From positions 1-53,480 of the forward strand of contig NZ_BMGK01000012.1 of the NCBI RefSeq assembly GCF_014640155.1: a stretch of DNA of 53,480 nt, given 5' to 3'. Positions 8,968 through 17,288 of the stretch are shown here, in pieces. How positions within the stretch are numbered: the first letter of the stretch is position 1; every line of letters begins with the position of its first letter. The position numbers and the translations under genes are program-made. The notes beneath the pieces were generated by a model. It had not been told where the DNA came from. It did not search any database and saw only the letters and a program-made list of their open reading frames with translations. The DNA comes from Planktosalinus lacus. GTDB taxonomy: Bacteria; Bacteroidota; Bacteroidia; Flavobacteriales; Flavobacteriaceae.

Positions 8968-9576
8968 ATGGACCTTTTCAGTCAGCTATCAGACCCCAGT
9001 ACAAACCTCCTTCCTCAAGACGGAGCCGTTCATTACCACGGGATCATTTTTCTGTCAACCACAGCTGATGTTTATCTGGAACGCCTCCTCAATCACATCG
9101 ACTGGAAAAACGACGAGGCCGTCATCTTCGGAAAACGCATACAAACCAAACGCAAAGTGGCTTGGTATGGTGACCGTCCTTTTGAATACACCTACTCAAA
9201 CACCACCAAACACGCCCTTCCCTGGACACCGGAATTGCTCTCATTAAAAGCCGCCACCGAAAAGGAAACCGGCGAGACCTTCAATTCCTGTTTGCTGAAT
9301 TTATACCATAGTGGCGAAGAAGGTATGGCCTGGCACAGCGACGGTGAAAAAGACCTAAAAAAGAACGGGGCCATCGCATCGCTCAGCTTTGGCGCAGAAC
9401 GCAAATTTGCCTTCAAGCACAAAGAAACCAAAGAAACCATTGCACTCATCCTGGATCACGGTAGTTTGCTGGTTATGAAGGGCTCTACTCAAACCCACTG
9501 GCTGCATCGTTTGCCACCCACTAAAAAAATATGCACACCTCGTGTAAATCTCACATTCCGTACGATTGTTTCTTAG
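8968..9576 (+). CDS. AlkB-like alpha-ketoglutarate-dependent dioxygenase
   Basis: A 2-oxoglutarate/Fe(II) dioxygenase of the AlkB family, expected to remove alkyl groups from DNA or RNA bases. The iron ligands are seen in WHSDGEKDL (H-x-D) and the later H in THWLHRLP; the co-substrate arginines are in PRVNLTFRTI at the C-terminus. The AWYGDRPFEYTYS segment is also typical of bacterial AlkB2/3-like proteins. I chose ATG at 8968 (MDLFSQL); a GTG at 8944 would add eight residues. It follows the helicase gene by 34 bases and may be co-transcribed. Codons here are richer in G and C than in the neighbours to the left. Confidence 0.88.
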   Translation: MDLFSQLSDPSTNLLPQDGAVHYHGIIFLSTTADVYLERLLNHIDWKNDEAVIFGKRIQTKRKVAWYGDRPFEYTYSNTTKHALPWTPELLSLKAATEKETGETFNSCLLNLYHSGEEGMAWHSDGEKDLKKNGAIASLSFGAERKFAFKHKETKETIALILDHGSLLVMKGSTQTHWLHRLPPTKKICTPRVNLTFRTIVS

Positions 9577-9610
9577 GTATTTTGTATTTTTAAAACCTAA
9601 ACAACCACCA

Positions 9611-10063
9611 ATGAATACTTTTGTAAGAACAACTTCTGCAAACAAGGATTTTCTCCACCTTATCAGCTACCTCGATGCAGAACTGACCATTCGTGACGGC
9701 GATGAGTACGCATTTCACGCACAATACAACAAAACAGACACTATCAAACATGTGCTTGTAGCTTACCATAAAAAGTCCGCTGTGGGCTGTGGTGCCTTTA
9801 AACACTATGACGATCACACCGCTGAAATCAAACGTATGTATGTCTCACCCGAATGCCGCGGTCTGGGAATCGCTACTGCCCTGCTCACCCACCTGGAGGT
9901 ATGGGCGCACGAACTCTCTTATACCCACTGCATCCTTGAAACCGGTGAGAAGTATCCCGAAGCCATCGCCCTCTATCAAAAAAAAGGCTATAACCGCATC
10001 CCAAACTACGGACAATATACTGCCGTCAAAAGCAGCCGTTGTTTTAAAAAAGAACTTATCTGA
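9611..10063 (+). CDS. GNAT family N-acetyltransferase
   Basis: A 150-residue acetyl-CoA-dependent acetyltransferase. The acetyl-CoA loop is CRGLGIATALLTHLE (about residues 80-95, a Q/RxxGxG/A motif). It is preceded by the strand AEIKRMYVSPE and followed by the ILETGEKYPEAIALYQKKGY motif typical of GNAT proteins. The ORF extends upstream to 9566, overlapping alkB, but the ATG at 9611 (MNTFVRTT) is the better start. Substrate is unknown. Confidence 0.85.
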   Translation: MNTFVRTTSANKDFLHLISYLDAELTIRDGDEYAFHAQYNKTDTIKHVLVAYHKKSAVGCGAFKHYDDHTAEIKRMYVSPECRGLGIATALLTHLEVWAHELSYTHCILETGEKYPEAIALYQKKGYNRIPNYGQYTAVKSSRCFKKELI

Positions 10064-10080
10064 TTTTTAAACTATAAAAA

Positions 10081-10483
10081 AAATCAATTATCGTTAGTGC
10101 CACTTCCGGCATGGGAAAAGAACTTTGCCAAACCTCCTTGCAAATAGTTACCAATTGGGTAGTACCACTCCGGAAGAAGTCCTTCTGGAAAGTATAAAAG
10201 CCACTGACCCCAGAACATCTAAACCGACTGTTTTGACTCCATTAAAGAAGAAAGCGCACCACTCCGGCAAACCTTTGTACATCACAGACATCCGGCCGGG
10301 TTTTGTAAACACACTTATGATCGATCAAGAGGAACAGTTTATGACCCTCTCCAAAGAAAAAACGCCCGTAAAATCTATAAAAGTATCAAACACAAAAATA
10401 CCGTGACCTACCTCTCCACCCGTTGAGCATTGAGAGCTTTGTCCTTAAAACTATTGCCTCGGGCACTGTGCACCCGCAGCTAA
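10081..10483 (+). pseudogene. Short-chain dehydrogenase/reductase (SDR) pseudogene, internally deleted
   Basis: Three pieces of one SDR can be read in three different frames in the correct order. KSIIVSATSGMGKELC (from 10081) is the glycine-rich NAD(P)-binding start. LGSTTPEEVLLESIKATDP (from about 10155) looks like the following helix and strand. SGKPLYITDIRPGFVNT (about 10267-10317) is the conserved C-terminal strand. IYKSIKHKNTVTYLSTR (from 10373) is the C-terminal helix, broken by TGA at 10424 where relatives have Trp, and it continues to TAA at 10481. Roughly 100 codons are missing from the middle, including the catalytic YxxxK, and the start codon is eroded. A 93-codon ORF at 10125-10406 is a by-product of this decay. 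Confidence 0.75.
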
Positions 10484-10496
10484 CAACACTAAAACA

Positions 10497-10526
10497 AAAA
10501 TACCGCACCCTAAGGCACGGTATTTT
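10497..10526 (-). terminator. Terminator downstream of the DUF885 gene
   Basis: AAAATACCG (10497-10505) pairs perfectly with CGGTATTTT (10518-10526), with a further CC/GG pairing inside. It has A and T runs on both sides and lies 31 bases past the DUF885 stop. It could work in both directions. Confidence 0.65.
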
Positions 10527-10557
10527 GTAACGTTTTTTGTTGTAATCCCTGAAAAGA

Positions 10558-12402
10558 TTAAGCACTTTCCTTTTGCGAATCAATCCAGTGGTTCACACGC
10601 TTCTCAAGGATTTCCAAGGGCATCGCGCCACCCCCCAAAATCGTATCATGGAATCCTTTGATGTCAAAGTTTTCCCCCAGTTCAGTTTCTGCTTTTTCTC
10701 GTAACTCCTGTATTTTCAACATCCCGATTTTATACGCTGTGGCTTGTCCGGGAATAACCATATAACGCTGTACCTCAGCTTTGATAGCTCCCTGCGAAAT
10801 AGAAGAGTTCTCTGTAAAATAAGCAATGGCATCGGCTTCAGTCCATCCTTTGGAATGTAAACCGGTATCCACTACCAGCCTGATAGCCCTCCAGATTTCA
10901 TTCACCAAACGACCAAAATCATAATACGGATTCTCATAACCGCCCATCTCCTTGGCGAGTATTTCGGAATACAATGCCCAGCCTTCTACATAAGCAGTAT
11001 ACCGCCCTTGCGTGCGGAACTCAGGCACAGACTCCAACTCTTGTGCTATCGAGATTTGCATATGGTGCCCCGGGTTTCCTTCGTGATAGGCCACTCCTTC
11101 CATAGTGGTTTTGGGCATAGCATTCATGTCAGATAAATGGGCATAATAAATCCCTGAGCGACTTCCGTCCGGTGTGCCGGGAAAATAATGCTGTGGTGCA
11201 CCGTCCTGTTCTCTAAAAGATTCCACTCGTTTTACCTCCAGATCTGCTTTGGGGAGGATCCCAAAATACTCCGGAAGCTTCTCTGTGAGTTCGTCAAGAT
11301 ATTTTGTTGACTCATCAAGATACCCCTTACGACCTTCATCGGTATTGGGGAAAAAGAACTGTTCGTCTGTATTCACAAACTTGAAAAACTCCTCAAGGGT
11401 TCCCTCAAAACCAACAGCGTCTTTAATAGTCATCATTTCTTCCTGAATGCGGTCCACTTCGCTCAAACCAATATTATGCACTTCATCGGCAGTCAGATCA
11501 GTCGTGGTAGAAGCCTTCAGACGGTAGTTGTAATAGGCCTCTCCATCAGGATGTCTGCTTACACCTGTGGGTGTAGCTTCGGCATTGGGCATTTCGGTTT
11601 CTACCCAGTTTATAAGGCTGTCATAAGCCGGTTTGAAATGTTCTGTCAAGGCTCTTTTAGACTGTGCCATCAGGCTATCCGCCTGTGCCTCATCGATATC
11701 CCCTTTCTCTTTAAGGCTATTGATTTTCATATTCATATCCATCCACATAGCAGTTCCTTCCCCGGCATCAGTAAACGGCTGCCCGTCAATAAGTGCTTTC
11801 GACTGGGTGAGCACGGTCTCAAAAGCAAACTTGGGAGGCAGTATGCCCTTTTCAGCTTGCTGTCTGGCACGGTCCAGCAATTGGTTCATCGCGCGGTCAG
11901 ATGCTTCTATCCTGGAAATATAAGCTTGCATATCAGAAAGACTGTCAACCTTGTGAAAGTTAATCATAAAGCTGGGCAGCTGGATATGGATTCCGTTCAT
12001 CTGGTGAAACACATAATCCATATTTTGGAACTGCGCACCTTCTTTCATCTGTTCATACTGATACATCCACAGGTCATAGGAGATCTGGTCATCCATCTCA
12101 AGAGCATCATAGTCAAAGGTTTCCTCAAGCTCAGCTACACTGGCCTTATACCACTCCAGCATTTCCTGTTCCGCCTCCAGGCTCATATCATCCAACTGGT
12201 CATACTTGTCTTTTCTTCCCAGCATGGTGAGCTGTAATGGGCTCCTTTGAAGGACTTCTTCATACTTGGTGTCAAACCACTCATTGAGGGCTGCGCTTTG
12301 ATCTTCTTTTTGTTCTTCCTTTTTCTCTTCCCCGCAGGAAACCATTAAAAAGGCAATAGCCAGTACACCGAAAATCGGCAGGCGTTTTAATAATAGTCTC
12401 AT
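10558..12402 (-). CDS. DUF885 family lipoprotein, putative metallopeptidase
   Basis: A 614-residue protein with a lipoprotein signal (LMVSC, Cys near 23), so it is membrane-anchored outside the cytoplasm. The lipid-adjacent region is acidic and lysine-rich. The DUF885 hallmark HEGNPGHH occurs near residues 435-443, with a downstream glutamate in YVEGWALYSE near 470; together these look like a zinc-peptidase site. The family is widespread in Bacteroidota and is thought to be peptidase-like. A -10-like TATATTTG lies on the minus strand at 12444-12437. The gene stands alone between two pseudogenes, with its own terminator. Confidence 0.88.
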   Translation of the reverse strand: MRLLLKRLPIFGVLAIAFLMVSCGEEKKEEQKEDQSAALNEWFDTKYEEVLQRSPLQLTMLGRKDKYDQLDDMSLEAEQEMLEWYKASVAELEETFDYDALEMDDQISYDLWMYQYEQMKEGAQFQNMDYVFHQMNGIHIQLPSFMINFHKVDSLSDMQAYISRIEASDRAMNQLLDRARQQAEKGILPPKFAFETVLTQSKALIDGQPFTDAGEGTAMWMDMNMKINSLKEKGDIDEAQADSLMAQSKRALTEHFKPAYDSLINWVETEMPNAEATPTGVSRHPDGEAYYNYRLKASTTTDLTADEVHNIGLSEVDRIQEEMMTIKDAVGFEGTLEEFFKFVNTDEQFFFPNTDEGRKGYLDESTKYLDELTEKLPEYFGILPKADLEVKRVESFREQDGAPQHYFPGTPDGSRSGIYYAHLSDMNAMPKTTMEGVAYHEGNPGHHMQISIAQELESVPEFRTQGRYTAYVEGWALYSEILAKEMGGYENPYYDFGRLVNEIWRAIRLVVDTGLHSKGWTEADAIAYFTENSSISQGAIKAEVQRYMVIPGQATAYKIGMLKIQELREKAETELGENFDIKGFHDTILGGGAMPLEILEKRVNHWIDSQKESA

Positions 12403-12718
12403 AATAATGTTATTTTGGTGTTAATATGTTAGTTATCAAATATAAAACAAATAATTTCATATGTTTGGATGAAAACATAAATAATTGATTATCTATATGT
12501 TATAATAAATTTAAAACAACTAAATTATATATGGCCAACACCTAAATGCACATTCAGGTCGTGTTTGCAGTGAAATTCCGTCACAGCCTGATTCAAAAAC
12601 CCTGGAAAGACGAGTTGTATTAATATATGACCACTAGTATCCAAAACAACGACCACAAAACATCACAAATCAACGACATGCCCAATCACCCCCCCATATC
12701 CTCATCAGATTACGACCC
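12403..12718. other. Intergenic stretch before the helicase pseudogene
   Basis: The first about 130 bases are very AT-rich and hold the probable DUF885 promoter (minus strand). From about 12535 to 12718 the base composition becomes more balanced, and stop codons break all frames. I could not match this part to any gene in the window. It may be decayed coding sequence. Confidence 0.4.
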
Positions 12719-13095
12719 ACAAAGGAATCTTTTTCCAAAGTATTACTATTTGTGAAAAATAAAAAACAGCTGACTTACTCTTTGAGTTACTAGACGAACA
12801 TTGCAAGGAAGGGTTATGTGTAATTCACTCAAACAAGTCTCAGAATTATCGCATTCGCAGTATTCGGCAAATTGAAGCCGGTGAAAATCGTATCCTCATA
12901 GCAACAGATGTAATGGCACGCAGACTTGACTTTGAAAACAAATCGCACGTTATCAACGTTGACATCCCCAACAAACGAAGTAAAAACGATGAAGACGCAC
13001 CGGGAGGTTCTTAGCGGAAGGAAATAACAAAAAAATCTAAAAAAACAAAAACAAGTGGAGACAAAAATTACAGCAAAAGAAATAAACGTAAGTAA
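12719..13095 (+). pseudogene. Partial, decayed copy of the DEAD-box helicase gene
   Basis: From about 12719 to 12970 the sequence aligns base for base with 8288-8538 of the intact helicase gene; by hand I count roughly 20-25 differences in about 245 positions. A run of seven A in the intact gene is six A here (12761-12766), shifting the frame. The copy then jumps directly to the basic tail-coding part (lost: the segment carrying HRIGRTGR, and a second tail segment). TAG replaces a Tyr codon at 13011-13019. It ends in a Lys/Arg-rich tail and TAA at 13093-13095. Many differences are at third codon positions, so divergence seems partly older than the decay. Confidence 0.9.
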
Positions 13096-13209
13096 TATTT
13101 TTTTTTATTCAATTATTATTAAGTCAGGATACTAAAAAATAATTGTTTTTAAATATTTTTTGAATTATATTTTGTATTTTAGATGATATAACCTAAAAAA
13201 CCTAACGAT

Positions 13210-13650
13210 ATGAAAAGCACAACACAATATTTTTTTAGAAGCATGTGTCTGGCTTTTTTTGTTTTTCTTATCAGTTTTACAGCTCATTTAACTGCTCAAA
13301 ATCAAAAAGACAGTTCACCTTCGAAATTTTTAATTGAAATTGAAAAAACAAATACCAAAATTAAACTTGTTTGCTTAACCGGTTGTAATTGGAAAGAATT
13401 ACATTATACAACCACTAATGCAAATTTATTGCAAGCAATCGATCAATATGGAATGACAGAACTATCAAAAAGAGACCGTATTGAAATAGATAGTGACAGC
13501 AACACCTTTTTGTTTACAATAGAACAACATAACGGCACGCTCACATTAAGTGGTGTCGAGGGTACTGCCTGGAAAGAATTGAGTTTTAGTTGCAAACAAA
13601 CTATGTGTAAACAAGCCTTTGATCAATTTGGTATGACACGTTCAAATTAA
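13210..13650 (+). CDS. Secreted two-repeat protein of unknown function
   Basis: A 146-residue protein with a clear signal peptide (about residues 10-30, ending LTAQ), so it is probably periplasmic or secreted. The mature part holds two imperfect repeats. The first contains LVCLTGCNWKEL and then AIDQYGMTEL. The second contains LSGVEGTAWKEL and then AFDQFGMTRSN. The shared pattern is a short strand, WKEL, about 18 residues, then A-[IF]-D-Q-[YF]-G-M-T. The first repeat has a Cys pair position (LVCLTGC) and the second has SCKQTMC. I do not recognise a named domain. It is a single-gene unit with a strong terminator. Confidence 0.8.
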   Translation: MKSTTQYFFRSMCLAFFVFLISFTAHLTAQNQKDSSPSKFLIEIEKTNTKIKLVCLTGCNWKELHYTTTNANLLQAIDQYGMTELSKRDRIEIDSDSNTFLFTIEQHNGTLTLSGVEGTAWKELSFSCKQTMCKQAFDQFGMTRSN

Positions 13651-13670
13651 TTTATAATTTGCTTACTCCA

Positions 13671-13702
13671 GCTGCCCTTTAGAAAAGGGCAGCTTTTTTT
13701 TT
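13671..13702 (+). terminator. Strong Rho-independent terminator after the two-repeat protein gene
   Basis: GCTGCCCTTT (13671-13680) pairs perfectly with AAAGGGCAGC (13684-13693) around the loop AGA, followed by nine T. It lies 20 bases past the stop codon. Confidence 0.93.
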
Positions 13703-13809
13703 GTTGAGTTTCTATCACATTCTTATTTGAATATTTTTTTTCAAAATGAGGAATTCCTCATTAAGTTTTAAACAATAGTTTCTAATTTAGCTTCATAACC
13801 TCACAAAAT

Positions 13810-14421
13810 ATGATTCAACAATACCAATATCAAAAAATTAGAACACATCCTGTATTCATTAATTTTGACAACGATGAAGAAATTGATAACCTTGGAAAGT
13901 ACTTAGAAGCAATTTGCATAAACAAACAAAATGATGTAAGTGATACTTTGATATTTTATAAAAATGGTATCAAAGAATTTGATCAATTTTTAAATGGAGT
14001 ACCTGAATATCATTTTAACCTGAGTATGCAAATGGCCTCATTTCAAAATGCATTTGTTTTCTTTCTTTATCAGCCTGATCAAAAAAAATATGCTGTCAAA
14101 AAAGCTATTTGGAGAGATCGTATTTTGGGTGTTTTTTACCATAAAGAATCTCAAAAGCATACACTTTTGAAAGCTACTAAAAAAAATAAATGGTTTTCAA
14201 AATTTAACTCAGAAGTTTCTGTTCCTAATATACTTTCACTTCAACCTTTGCAAGACAAACCTAAAAAAGGACAAAGTTTTATATTGGAAAAAGACACGGT
14301 GAGGACAGTTTCATTAAAATACCGCAACAGTAAAAATACAATTGATGAAATTCAAATTTATATAAGAGCAAAACATAAAAATGAAATTATGTTATGTTTA
14401 TTCAAACATTTTTGCTTTTAA
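13810..14421 (+). CDS. Hypothetical protein
   Basis: A 203-residue protein with no signal peptide or membrane segment, rich in Lys, Asn, Gln and aromatic residues. I recognise no domain. It has a strand-rich look: YHFNLSMQMASFQNAFVFFLYQ near 75-95 and AIWRDRILGVFYHKE near 100. The C-terminus ends abruptly in LCLFKHFCF, with no terminator in the following AT-rich gap, so truncation by a frameshift cannot be ruled out. It lies between the two-repeat protein gene and the DUF5995-like gene on the same strand, with gaps of over 90 bases on both sides, so it is probably transcribed on its own. Confidence 0.6.
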   Translation: MIQQYQYQKIRTHPVFINFDNDEEIDNLGKYLEAICINKQNDVSDTLIFYKNGIKEFDQFLNGVPEYHFNLSMQMASFQNAFVFFLYQPDQKKYAVKKAIWRDRILGVFYHKESQKHTLLKATKKNKWFSKFNSEVSVPNILSLQPLQDKPKKGQSFILEKDTVRTVSLKYRNSKNTIDEIQIYIRAKHKNEIMLCLFKHFCF

Positions 14422-14516
14422 TTATTTCCAGTTTTTTTTATAAGAAATCTCAATAGTCAAGATAGTTTTATATAATTTTAGAGTTTTAGAATTTAATTTC
14501 CCTAAAATTTTAGACT

Positions 14517-15206
14517 ATGCCCTCAAACCCTGAAGTATTGCATCAAATGGATGCTCATATTTTAAACTGGAAGAGCAAAAGTGATTCCCGTCACATATTT
14601 TTAAGTTGCTACAGAATGATGACTTCAAACATGCTTGACGCAATCAACAAGAATGAATTTCACGATTCTGAATGGATTTACAATCTGCTACATCGTTTTG
14701 CTGATTATTATTTTGATGCTTTAAATTGTTATGACTGTGGTGACAAAGTACCAAAAGTTTGGCAGGAGGTACATCAACTCACCCAAACCAAAAAAATGAG
14801 ACATGTGCAATATTTACTTATTGGAGTAAACGCTCATATTAACTACGACTTAGTGCTTACACTTGTTGATATGCTCAACGAAGAATGGCCTAAACTTACA
14901 GAAAATGAAAAAATTAAACGATTTGAAGACCATTGCAAAGTAAATGAAATAATAGGGGAGACAATTGACAAAGTTCAAGACGAAATTCTTGCTCCTGCAG
15001 ATCCTTTTATGGGATGGATTGATAAAGCATTCGGACGTCTGGATGAATACTTGCTTTCTAGACTTATTACAACCTGGCGAAAAGATGTTTGGGACAATGC
15101 ACTTCAAATTATGGAAACTAAAGAAAATAACAATCGTGAATTAATTCGTATCTCCATTGAAAACCATGTATGTAGACGAAGTAATTTACTTGCTTTTGGA
15201 GACTGA
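14517..15206 (+). CDS. DUF5995-like protein
   Basis: A 229-residue, mostly helical cytosolic protein. The central VQYLLIGVNAHINYDLVLTLVDML (positions about 98-121, key residues N-A-H-I-N-Y-D-L) is the feature I associate with DUF5995. The His and Asp there, and the further acidic and His residues around it, could bind metal, but no activity is known to me. The N-terminal half has HIFLSCYRMMT and the repeated acidic DSEWIYNLLHRFADYYFDAL segment. An in-frame ATG at 14517 follows a 95-base AT-rich gap. Confidence 0.68.
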   Translation: MPSNPEVLHQMDAHILNWKSKSDSRHIFLSCYRMMTSNMLDAINKNEFHDSEWIYNLLHRFADYYFDALNCYDCGDKVPKVWQEVHQLTQTKKMRHVQYLLIGVNAHINYDLVLTLVDMLNEEWPKLTENEKIKRFEDHCKVNEIIGETIDKVQDEILAPADPFMGWIDKAFGRLDEYLLSRLITTWRKDVWDNALQIMETKENNNRELIRISIENHVCRRSNLLAFGD

Positions 15207-15284
15207 TTTGTAATATTGAAAAAAATTGAATCTTTTTCAATACATTTATCTATAAATGCAGTAAAATATTTAATAACCAAAATT

Positions 15285-15707
15285 ATGAACCCAATATTTA
15301 AAAATGTTCTCGCAGTTGTAGCAGGAATTTTAATTGGCGGTTTAGTCAATATGTCAATTATTATGATGAGCAGTTCTATCATACCTCCTCCTGAAGGTAT
15401 AGATGTAACAACTGTTGAAGGTCTAAAAGAAGGGATGCAACACTTTAAGCCCATTAATTTTTTAATGCCTTTTTTAGCTCACGCTCTTGGGGTTCTGGTA
15501 GGTGCCTTCATTGCTGCTAAGATTGCAGCAAAACAAAAAATGACACTCGCCTTCTTAGTAGGTGTATTCTTTTTATTAGGAGGAATTGCCAACGTAATGA
15601 TGCTCCCCTCACCTATGTGGTTTAACCTGATAGATTTATTATTTGCATATTTACCTATGGCCTGGATAGGCGGAAAACTTGCTGTCAATAAATCAAATAA
15701 AATTTGA
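15285..15707 (+). CDS. Small integral membrane protein, function unknown
   Basis: About 140 residues with four hydrophobic segments: roughly 8-28 (VLAVVAGILIGGLVN), 58-76 (MPFLAHALGVLVGAFIAAK), 82-100 (TLAFLVGVFFLLGGIANVMM) and 108-126 (LIDLLFAYLPMAWIGGKL). Glycine- and alanine-rich helices suggest tight packing. The ORF is open from a TTG at 15216, but the first 23 codons do not look membrane-protein-like, and the ATG at 15285 (MNPIFKNV) is the natural start. It is followed by a hairpin terminator shared with the convergent lipoamide dehydrogenase gene. Confidence 0.75.
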   Translation: MNPIFKNVLAVVAGILIGGLVNMSIIMMSSSIIPPPEGIDVTTVEGLKEGMQHFKPINFLMPFLAHALGVLVGAFIAAKIAAKQKMTLAFLVGVFFLLGGIANVMMLPSPMWFNLIDLLFAYLPMAWIGGKLAVNKSNKI

Positions 15708-15752
15708 CAGGACCATTTTTATTTGAAATTCCTTTAAAACTATATTATGATT

Positions 15753-15788
15753 AAAAAAAAATCCCCGAATCTTCGGGGATTTTTTTTT
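15753..15788. terminator. Bidirectional terminator between the membrane protein gene and lpd
   Basis: An A-run plus ATCCCCGA (to 15768) pairs perfectly with TCGGGGAT plus a T-run (15773-15788) around a four-base loop, giving a 16-base stem in all. The runs on both flanks let it work on both strands. Its right arm touches the stop codon of the lipoamide dehydrogenase gene. Confidence 0.9.
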
Positions 15789-17193
15789 AAGCGTGTAATG
15801 CTCTGTTCTCAGTTGCAGCGAGGGCGGCTTCCTTGACGGCTTCGGCATAAGTGGGATGTGCGTGGCTCATACGGGCAATGTCTTCTGCGCTCGCACGGAA
15901 CTCCATTGCCACAACGGCCTCTGAAATCAAATCAGCTACACGGGCTCCAACCATATGTACGCCCAAAACCTCATCTGTTTTTTTATCAGCGAGGATTTTT
16001 ACAAATCCGTCCATATCTCCGCTGGCACGTGATCGTCCCAGGGCACGCATTGAGAACTGGCCTACTTTATATTCTACCTTGGCTTCTTTAAGTGCTTCTT
16101 CAGTTTTCCCTACTGAGGCAACTTCCGGCCAGGTATATACCACTCCGGGGATTAAATTGTAATCAATATGCGGCTTTTGACCGGCGATGGTTTCAGCCAC
16201 AAAAACACCTTCTTCCTCAGCTTTGTGAGCGAGCATGGCGCCACGCACTACATCACCAATGGCATAGATATTTTTGATATTGGTTTGCAGGTGGTCATTG
16301 ACTTCCACCATACCGCGTTCTGAGATTTTTACACCGGCTTTATCGGCTGCGAGTCCGTCTGTAAAAGGCTTTCTTCCCACAGAGACCAAACAGTAATCAC
16401 CGGTAAGGCTAACGTCCTTGTCATTTTTATCCTTGGCCGTAATGGCTACCTCTTTACCTTTCACAGAGACACCATTTACTTTGTGTGATAGCAGAAATTT
16501 TACACCCTGTTTCTTCATCACTTTGGTAAGTTCCTTGCTTTGAGCGCTGTCCATCGTAGGAATGATGCGGTCCATATATTCAACCACAGTGACTTCGGCT
16601 CCCAGACGTCGATACACTTGGCCCAGTTCCAAACCGATAACTCCTCCACCAATTACTATCATATGTTTAGGAACTTCTTTCAGCGAAAGCGCCTCAGTAG
16701 AAGTGATGATTCTCTTTTTATCAATTTTGATAAACGGAAGCGATGCCGGTTTTGAACCGGTAGCGATGATGATGTTTTTGGCTTCGATAGTCTCCGTCTT
16801 TCCATCATTTTTTTTGATGTTGACGTGGGTGGCATCTTTAAATGAGCCCAGACCCTCATAAACATCCACTTTATTTTTATCCATTAAATAGACGATGCCT
16901 TTGGTATTTTGGTCCACCACATCTTGTTTGCGTTCAATCATACGCTTAAAGTTTAACTTGATGTCCCCGGGAATGTCAATACCGTGGTCTTTAAAGTGTT
17001 TTAAGGCGTCTTCATAATGATGTGAAGAATCCAGCAGGGCTTTGGAAGGTATACAACCCACATTGAGGCAAGTCCCTCCAAGCGTTGGGTATTTTTCAAT
17101 AATTGCGGTTTTCATGCCCAGTTGTGCACAACGAATGGCAGCTACATATCCCCCGGGCCCCGAACCTATAATTGCAACGTCATATGAATTCAT
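15787..17193 (-). CDS. lpdA: Dihydrolipoyl dehydrogenase (E3)
   Basis: A 468-residue FAD flavoprotein that reoxidises dihydrolipoamide for the 2-oxoacid dehydrogenase complexes and the glycine cleavage system. Visible are the FAD-binding GSGPGG near residue 10, the redox disulfide GGTCLNVGC (Cys42 and Cys47), the NAD-binding GGGVIGLE near 180, IGDVVRGAMLAHKAEEEG near 310 and the catalytic HAHPTYAE near 445. I start it at the ATG at 17193 (MNSYDVAI); an upstream in-frame start at 17220 adds nine unlikely residues. TACTTTTG on the minus strand at 17225-17218 is a probable -10-type element. gcvT, a possible functional partner, lies at 27.6 kb. Confidence 0.95.
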   Translation of the reverse strand: MNSYDVAIIGSGPGGYVAAIRCAQLGMKTAIIEKYPTLGGTCLNVGCIPSKALLDSSHHYEDALKHFKDHGIDIPGDIKLNFKRMIERKQDVVDQNTKGIVYLMDKNKVDVYEGLGSFKDATHVNIKKNDGKTETIEAKNIIIATGSKPASLPFIKIDKKRIITSTEALSLKEVPKHMIVIGGGVIGLELGQVYRRLGAEVTVVEYMDRIIPTMDSAQSKELTKVMKKQGVKFLLSHKVNGVSVKGKEVAITAKDKNDKDVSLTGDYCLVSVGRKPFTDGLAADKAGVKISERGMVEVNDHLQTNIKNIYAIGDVVRGAMLAHKAEEEGVFVAETIAGQKPHIDYNLIPGVVYTWPEVASVGKTEEALKEAKVEYKVGQFSMRALGRSRASGDMDGFVKILADKKTDEVLGVHMVGARVADLISEAVVAMEFRASAEDIARMSHAHPTYAEAVKEAALAATENRALHA

Positions 17194-17288
17194 GTAAGTA
17201 GTTTTAAAATTGGAATACAAAAGTACGAATTACAAAATACAATAGTGAAATTAGATTTGATAAAAAGAGGACAATTTTGACATAAAGC

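Noticed and set aside
10125-10406. A 93-codon ORF as an independent small gene
   Set aside because: Its protein reads as internal and C-terminal fragments of a short-chain dehydrogenase, with further fragments in other frames on both sides, so it is part of a pseudogene.
11476-12237. A 253-codon open frame antisense to the DUF885 gene
   Set aside because: It is the plus-strand shadow of a well-supported lipoprotein gene with a lipobox and HEGNPGHH motif; the antisense protein has no recognisable features.
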